64,000 nucleotides of DNA. Source: Paenibacillus sp. DCT19. GTDB taxonomy: Bacteria > Bacillota > Bacilli > Paenibacillales > Paenibacillaceae. The notes beneath the pieces are model-generated. The model saw nothing but the letters and a program-made list of their open reading frames with translations, did no database searches and was not told the DNA's origin. The stretch is taken from contig NZ_CP029639.1 in NCBI RefSeq assembly GCF_003268635.1, positions 4,537,501-4,601,500 on the forward strand, written 5' to 3'. Positions 60,101 through 64,000 of the stretch are shown piece after piece; position 1 is the first letter of the stretch; every line of letters begins with the position of its first letter. Made by a program: the position numbers and the translations under genes.

Positions 60101-61545
60101 CCAGTGCGCTCGTTGGAGCCTTCTACCTGATCCAGTTCAGCGCTCGAAGCATATTGACGATATTTATTAAGAAATAGTCCCGGCTCAGCCAAACGAAAAC
60201 GGTAAATGCTCTGTTTCACATCACCAACCATAAATCGGTTGCCGGGATTCTCTCTGGAAATGAGTCTTACGATATCTTCCTGCACCGTATTCGTATCCTG
60301 ATATTCATCCAATAACACTTCATCAAAACGTGCACGGAATTCCATCGCCGCATCTGAAGGCATGGACACAGCTGGCGTAGAATCCTCATGACGCAAAATT
60401 TGAAGACAGTAATGTTCCAGATCACTAAAATCGACCTGTCCACGTTCCTGCTTCGCCTGTTGGTATCGTCCTCCAAACTCACTAACGAGTTTAGACAACT
60501 CGTGCATAAGTGGTGCGGCTTGCTCTAATTCCTGCCAGAATGAAAAAGCAGTTCTCCCGAACAATGATCCTTTCAGATCCGTTACTGCTTTTTTGGCTGC
60601 TTCGCGCAGCTCCTTAACTTGCTCTTGAAGCCCCGGGTCTGTCTGATCTTTCTTACAAGGTTTGAGCTTGCCAAATGCAGCTAATTGGAACACGTCTGGC
60701 AACTTGTCCCATGGCATGATCTGCACAGCAGAACGAAGCTCCTCCACCATCGCCAGATCTTCCTTAAGCGTATCCGCATAAGGTGCCGGCCCTTCTGGCT
60801 GCATTGCAATCTCAATCCCTTGGCGCAACACTCCGGCAGCGCCGCTGAGCGTAAGTGAAGCATCTCGTAAAATACTCTGTACCCAAACCGTGCGACCAAG
60901 TGCCTCTACACTCTCCACCTGAAAAGCTGACGCCATTTCTGCCAGCCAGTGATCTGGCCAAGAATGACTGCGAGAGAAATCATACAGCCGTTGTACGAGC
61001 CGATGCATTGCATCATCGTTCCGCTCACCACTGAACCAATCCACTAATTTGCGGAATGTACTGCCTTCATCCTGCTCACCATACTTTTCTTCAAAAAGCT
61101 GTTCTAGCAGTTCCTGCCGCATCATTTCAGCTTCGTTTCCGTTCAATATCCGGAAGGCGGGATTCAGCGGAATCTGTTGATAATAACGGCGAATCACTTC
61201 CATACAGAATGAATGAAGTGTCGTGATAGACGCACGCCCAAGCAGTGAAAGCTGCTTACGTAGATGCTCCTCCCCAGGCTGATCTTCCAGCGCACGTTCC
61301 AATGCTTCCCGTATACGCTGCTTCATCTCGGCTGCGGCAGCTTTCGTAAATGTGGCCACCAGCAAACGATCTACGCTGAATCCCTGAGAAGGGTCGGCAA
61401 TTTTACGAATAATCCGTTCGACCAGTACAGCCGTTTTACCCGATCCTGCAGCCGCGGCAACTAGAATGTCTTCTCCGCTCTGAGAGATCGCACTCCACTG
61501 GTCATCACTCCAGAAACTACCTTCTGGTTTTGGCATATTCGTCAT
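57199..61545 (-). CDS. addA: ATP-dependent helicase/nuclease AddA
   Basis: About 1448 residues, the helicase-nuclease subunit of AddAB (RecBCD counterpart). UvrD-like helicase motifs: Walker A AAAAGSGKTAVLVERI, ATFTKAAAAEMKQRI, DEYQDTN, and KSIYRFRLAEPGLF, then in domain 2 KIMTIHRSKGLEFPVVFVAG and YVALTRPKEK. The nuclease C-terminus has VQGIIDCLYEVDGKLVLLDYKTDR. It processes double-strand ends to Chi-regulated 3' tails for RecA. The ATG at 61545 overlaps the addB stop (ATGA) and follows AGGGAGGGGAAACG. Confidence 0.95.
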   Translation of the reverse strand: MTNMPKPEGSFWSDDQWSAISQSGEDILVAAAAGSGKTAVLVERIIRKIADPSQGFSVDRLLVATFTKAAAAEMKQRIREALERALEDQPGEEHLRKQLSLLGRASITTLHSFCMEVIRRYYQQIPLNPAFRILNGNEAEMMRQELLEQLFEEKYGEQDEGSTFRKLVDWFSGERNDDAMHRLVQRLYDFSRSHSWPDHWLAEMASAFQVESVEALGRTVWVQSILRDASLTLSGAAGVLRQGIEIAMQPEGPAPYADTLKEDLAMVEELRSAVQIMPWDKLPDVFQLAAFGKLKPCKKDQTDPGLQEQVKELREAAKKAVTDLKGSLFGRTAFSFWQELEQAAPLMHELSKLVSEFGGRYQQAKQERGQVDFSDLEHYCLQILRHEDSTPAVSMPSDAAMEFRARFDEVLLDEYQDTNTVQEDIVRLISRENPGNRFMVGDVKQSIYRFRLAEPGLFLNKYRQYASSAELDQVEGSNERTGRRIDLARNFRSREEVVHSVNMLFRQIMNEGVAEIAYDERAQLAYGASFPSETLQDEAYTPEVILIDRQGGGSELSESTDEQGDTLATAELESAELETAQLEARAMAKRIREIVGDADQPALQVYDKALKTMRPARYGDIVILLRSALMWAPLMIEEFRQQGIPAGGEQSKGYFQAIEVEVMLSLLQIVDNPRQDIPLAAVLRSPIVGLDEEELAQIRLGNKGQSFYDAVILATGELDHPLHDRNSNEQYKQVSEDAQVVQMNWPEAWTELEEARRETAVTAEVDRIDDLQPASSDVDAAHWAGLVDLVSDENNSVQPDEDVTLQQKLVQFARQLKQWRLEARQGSLSELIWRIYRETGYLDWVGGLPGGMQRQSNLKALYDRARQYEEATANRGLFRFLTYVSRLRENGGDLGTVGGSAEQDNAVKIMTIHRSKGLEFPVVFVAGISKMFNQQDLNAPFLMHKELGFGPRFVDQENRVAYPTLANLAIRRRAQFELLAEEMRVLYVALTRPKEKMILIGTVKDVAKKAAAWSQVKDSPELLLPDYLLAAGRNYLDWIGPSLIRHPAAASLRELAGGSDSYSSCLMDDESRWNITVISADQVSRDMVLGHPKGEEEAMPEVRKERIAALQALQPVQLRTSEERSDGAVDVLEIAQQVNGDGDEVTEDGQADVALMEQVHQRLSWAYPHTAATQVAASTSVSELKTLLAKQEYQPLQVMEEMARRLESNTLLTDDAPDEKLNPVVQPDNRRSHDPDSSFKLHLRRPKFMEEKKLTGAERGTVYHTLMQHLPMDGTGINVEVVDNTLARLLQLQILLPHQAEVIDATQLVAFFETEPGLELMRADWVKREIPFIYGLPAHHSPAEWLHDITPHEGMQTVDEGEGLQASLVDETVLVQGIIDCLYEVDGKLVLLDYKTDRVWNDVKGLDDLTANYRFQLELYSRAIEDILGRKVDHRWLYFFDGGHAVKC

Positions 61546-64000
61546 AACGTTTCCCCTCCCTTGTTGTGGGATAACAACTCCCATATTTGCTGTTTGCCTG
61601 GTCTCGATAAGAGATTATATTCATTACCTTCTATATTCTCATCAAACTGACAGACTGGTTTATACGGACAGAAAGTACATGCTACTTCCTGCTGGATACG
61701 ATAAGGCTCGATGCCCACGTCCCCGTCCGTAATCCGTGTACCAATCTCTTGAATATTACTTCGTACTGTTGCAAGCAGCGTATCCCATTGCTCAGGCGTA
61801 GCTACAGCCGCACTGCTGTAAAAACTACCATCTGCTTTCAGTGCAACCGGAATGATCGCAGAATAACCTTTTTCCAAGGTATGATCCATTTGAGCGATGT
61901 TATCTCGATCTGCGAGCAATAGTCCTTTCATTTTGAAACGTTTCAGCAGCTCTTGTCCTGCCTGCTCCGAGGTCATGCCATTAGAGGATTGCAGTAGCGG
62001 ATTATGCACATGGAAATATAGCGTACCCCAGGCATCGCAGACTCGCCAAGCCATTCCTCAGCCGAACTCAACAACACTTCCAGATACGTAAGCATCTGTA
62101 GTGACAGACCATAATAAACTTCGTGTAGCTTGAGATCCGTCTGGCTTGACTTATAGTCAATGACTCGTAGCAAAAGTCCATTTTCCCCTTCAGCCACATC
62201 TACACGGTCAATTCGACCAACAATCTCCATCACACAACCATTTTCTAGCTCAAAACGTAGCGGCGGCAACGGCTTGCCTGGTCCAAAATCAAGCTCCAGC
62301 CCAATCGGTTCATAACTGCCCCGTCTAGACTGTTCTCCCAAAATAACGGAAGCTCTGCTGACTATCTCCTTCAACTTGCGGAAAATATAACCGTACCGTT
62401 TGGTGCTAAGCAAAATTTCTCCTTGAAGCTGTGGAGCGATCTGTTCTACCGTCTGCTCTGCCTCTTGTCGGCATTGCTCTGGAGATAAACTCCCCCAGCT
62501 ACGATTTTCTTCACGTAAGCGCATCGCCAACTGACTGAGTGCAGCATGAAATAATTGTCCGATGTCTGGTGCTTGAAGACGGTAAAGCTGGCGATCCTTC
62601 AATCGTAATCCATGAGAAGCAAAGTGAGAGAAAGGGCATGCTACAAAACGTTCCATCCGGGAGACACTTGTGCGAACTTCCGTACCATACAATCTCCGAC
62701 TAGTGGATGTACGAAGTGGTAACGCCCGATTGCGATAAAAGACAGATCCCAGTAATCTCTCTAATAGCGGTTTGCTGCTTTCTTGCGAAGCATGCCAGTT
62801 GTACACCGCCCACCATAATTCTGGAATGTCTTCACCCCGGCGCCATCTGCGCAATTGTCCAATTAACGTAGATAAGCTCTGTTCAGGATGACGAACATAG
62901 GCCCAATGATTCTGTGAAGCTACTGATCCCTGAGGTTCCGTAAGAAGAGGCTGTTCCTGTTTGCCAAACATGTTCCGTACATGTCGTACAATTTCCGAAG
63001 GAAGCAGCGACTTCCCTTCATCATCCGCTACAGGATAACTTAACCACAGCTGGTCACTAGCTGATGTTAAGGCTGTATAGATTAGAAAACGCTCGTCCAA
63101 CATTTGTCTGGTCACACCAGGTCCCAGAGGCAAACCTCTTTCTGTTAATAAAAGCCGTTCCTGCTCAGTCAATACACCATCCTCTTGAGGTACAGCCGGA
63201 AGTTCTCCATCCACCGCCCCAAGAATAAATACATACTTGATATCCTGCAGGCGCGTCCGATCCATTGAACCAACGAGCACCTGATCCAGTGCAGGTGGAA
63301 CCAGACCCAATTTAAGTTCCGTTAGTCCAGTCTCGATCAATCCAGCAAACAAATCCAAATCCAGTCGCTCGGCTCCCATCATATCGACCATCTGATCCAG
63401 CAGATCCAGAACGGCTCCCCACATTTGCCGATGCTCGCGCGAACGTTCCGGATCACCTTGAGCGGTAGCCTCTGTAGACATCGTCTCCAGCTTCCACGGA
63501 ATCTCGGCATCTTCAAGCAACGTGTATAATGCAGCGCACTGTTCCTTGGCTGTCTTCGCCTTGCTCATTCGTTTCTCAAAAGCACCCATGGGATCTGTAA
63601 TAACCGTACGGCACTTTTCCATCAACGATAACATTTGTTCACGTCCGCGGCTCCGATTGTCCTGACCGTTGTCCTCCAGCGACAAGCTAGGCACATACTT
63701 CCAAGGCTTGCCGTCAGTCCAGCGGTATCCGTGAATACCACAAGCCAGGATGTAATTTTCGAGTTGATCCATGTCCTCACGACTCACTGAACCATCACGA
63801 GGCAGAAGCAGGTCTGTTTTGACACAACGAAATACATCTTCGTAGCGCCAGCGACGACGAACAACATCCAGTGCCGAACGAATAAACTCTGCGAGCGGAT
63901 GATGCAGCTCACTTCGTCTACGGTCCAAGAAGACAGGGATGTTATAATCTCGGAACAATGGCTCGGCAATATCTGCATAAGCATCTAACTGACGAACCAA
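61542..64000 (-). pseudogene. addB: ATP-dependent nuclease subunit AddB, partial and frameshifted
   Basis: The C-terminal part of AddB; its start lies past the right edge. Visible: the inactivated helicase region (YVFILGAVDGELPAVPQED), the nuclease motif LLRVIDYKSSQTDLKLHEV, and the 4Fe-4S ligands FVACPFSHFA and CTFCPYKPVC. The last 150 residues are in another frame: adding one base to the C run at 62026-62029 gives SAMPGGTLYFHVHNPLLQ across the break. AddB binds Chi and cuts the 5' strand. Its stop overlaps the addA start. Confidence 0.9.

Overview
The window is chromosomal DNA from a spore-forming Gram-positive bacterium, most likely Paenibacillus or a close relative. The evidence is the gene content and order: it carries the Bacillus-type macromolecular-synthesis cluster (rpsU-yqeY ... 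yqfC-yqfD-phoH-pgpH-ybeY-dgkA-cdd-era-yqzL-recO-glyQ-glyS-yqxD-dnaG-rpoD-trmK-yqfO), the ylaG-L neighbourhood, nifZ-thiI, sporulation families (RsfA-like, YhcN/YlaJ, YqfC/YqfD, CotD, YpuI), and strong AGGAGG ribosome binding sites. I see no rRNA, tRNA, CRISPR array, prophage or complete insertion sequence.

Layout. 1-5.8 kb: the 5' end of an OppA-type lipoprotein gene, a panE/DUF3397 pair, an RsfA-like regulator, a DUF2626 gene, a secreted coiled-coil protein, and an orphan solute-binding protein. 6-13 kb: the yla block (PhoH2/YlaK, YlaJ lipoprotein, YlaL, an LCP wall enzyme, YlaH, TypA) plus a LiaI/LiaF-like membrane protein. 13.3-17.4 kb: a divergent TerC pair and thiI-nifZ. 17.6-25.5 kb: a lytic transglycosylase, small sporulation-era proteins, a subtilase, CotD, and a MocR/aminotransferase divergon. 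25.5-26.3 kb: a 205-bp inverted-repeat element, two strong hairpins and the RNase P RNA gene. 26.4-48.5 kb: the long leftward housekeeping cluster, with a glycine T-box before glyQS. 48.7-51.5 kb: a rightward yrrT-mccA-mccB reverse-transsulfuration operon. 51.7-64 kb: a coat-like small protein, a structured RNA or compound terminator, sbcDC and addAB (addB runs off the end).

The genes are mostly core functions: translation (glyQS, rpsU, era, ybeY, typA), replication and transcription (dnaG, rpoD), RNA modification (thiI, trmK, rnpB), recombination and repair (recO, sbcCD, addAB), envelope and membrane biology (dgkA, floA, nfeD, LCP, transglycosylase), sulfur metabolism (nifZ-thiI, yrrT-mccA-mccB) and sporulation.

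The most important observation for a user of this sequence is that seven genes are broken by eight single-base frameshifts. Every one is repaired by adding one base to a short G or C run (LCP, transglycosylase twice, aminotransferase, trmK, mccA, sbcD, addB). This uniform pattern points to consensus sequencing error rather than gene decay. I found no convincing new multi-gene system. The best candidates for new biology are an A-type-looking RNase P RNA in a Bacilli-like genome, a roughly 95-nt three-way-junction RNA downstream of sbcC, MITE-like inverted repeats, a high-GC segment inside sbcC, and a tail-anchored acidic protein next to floA.
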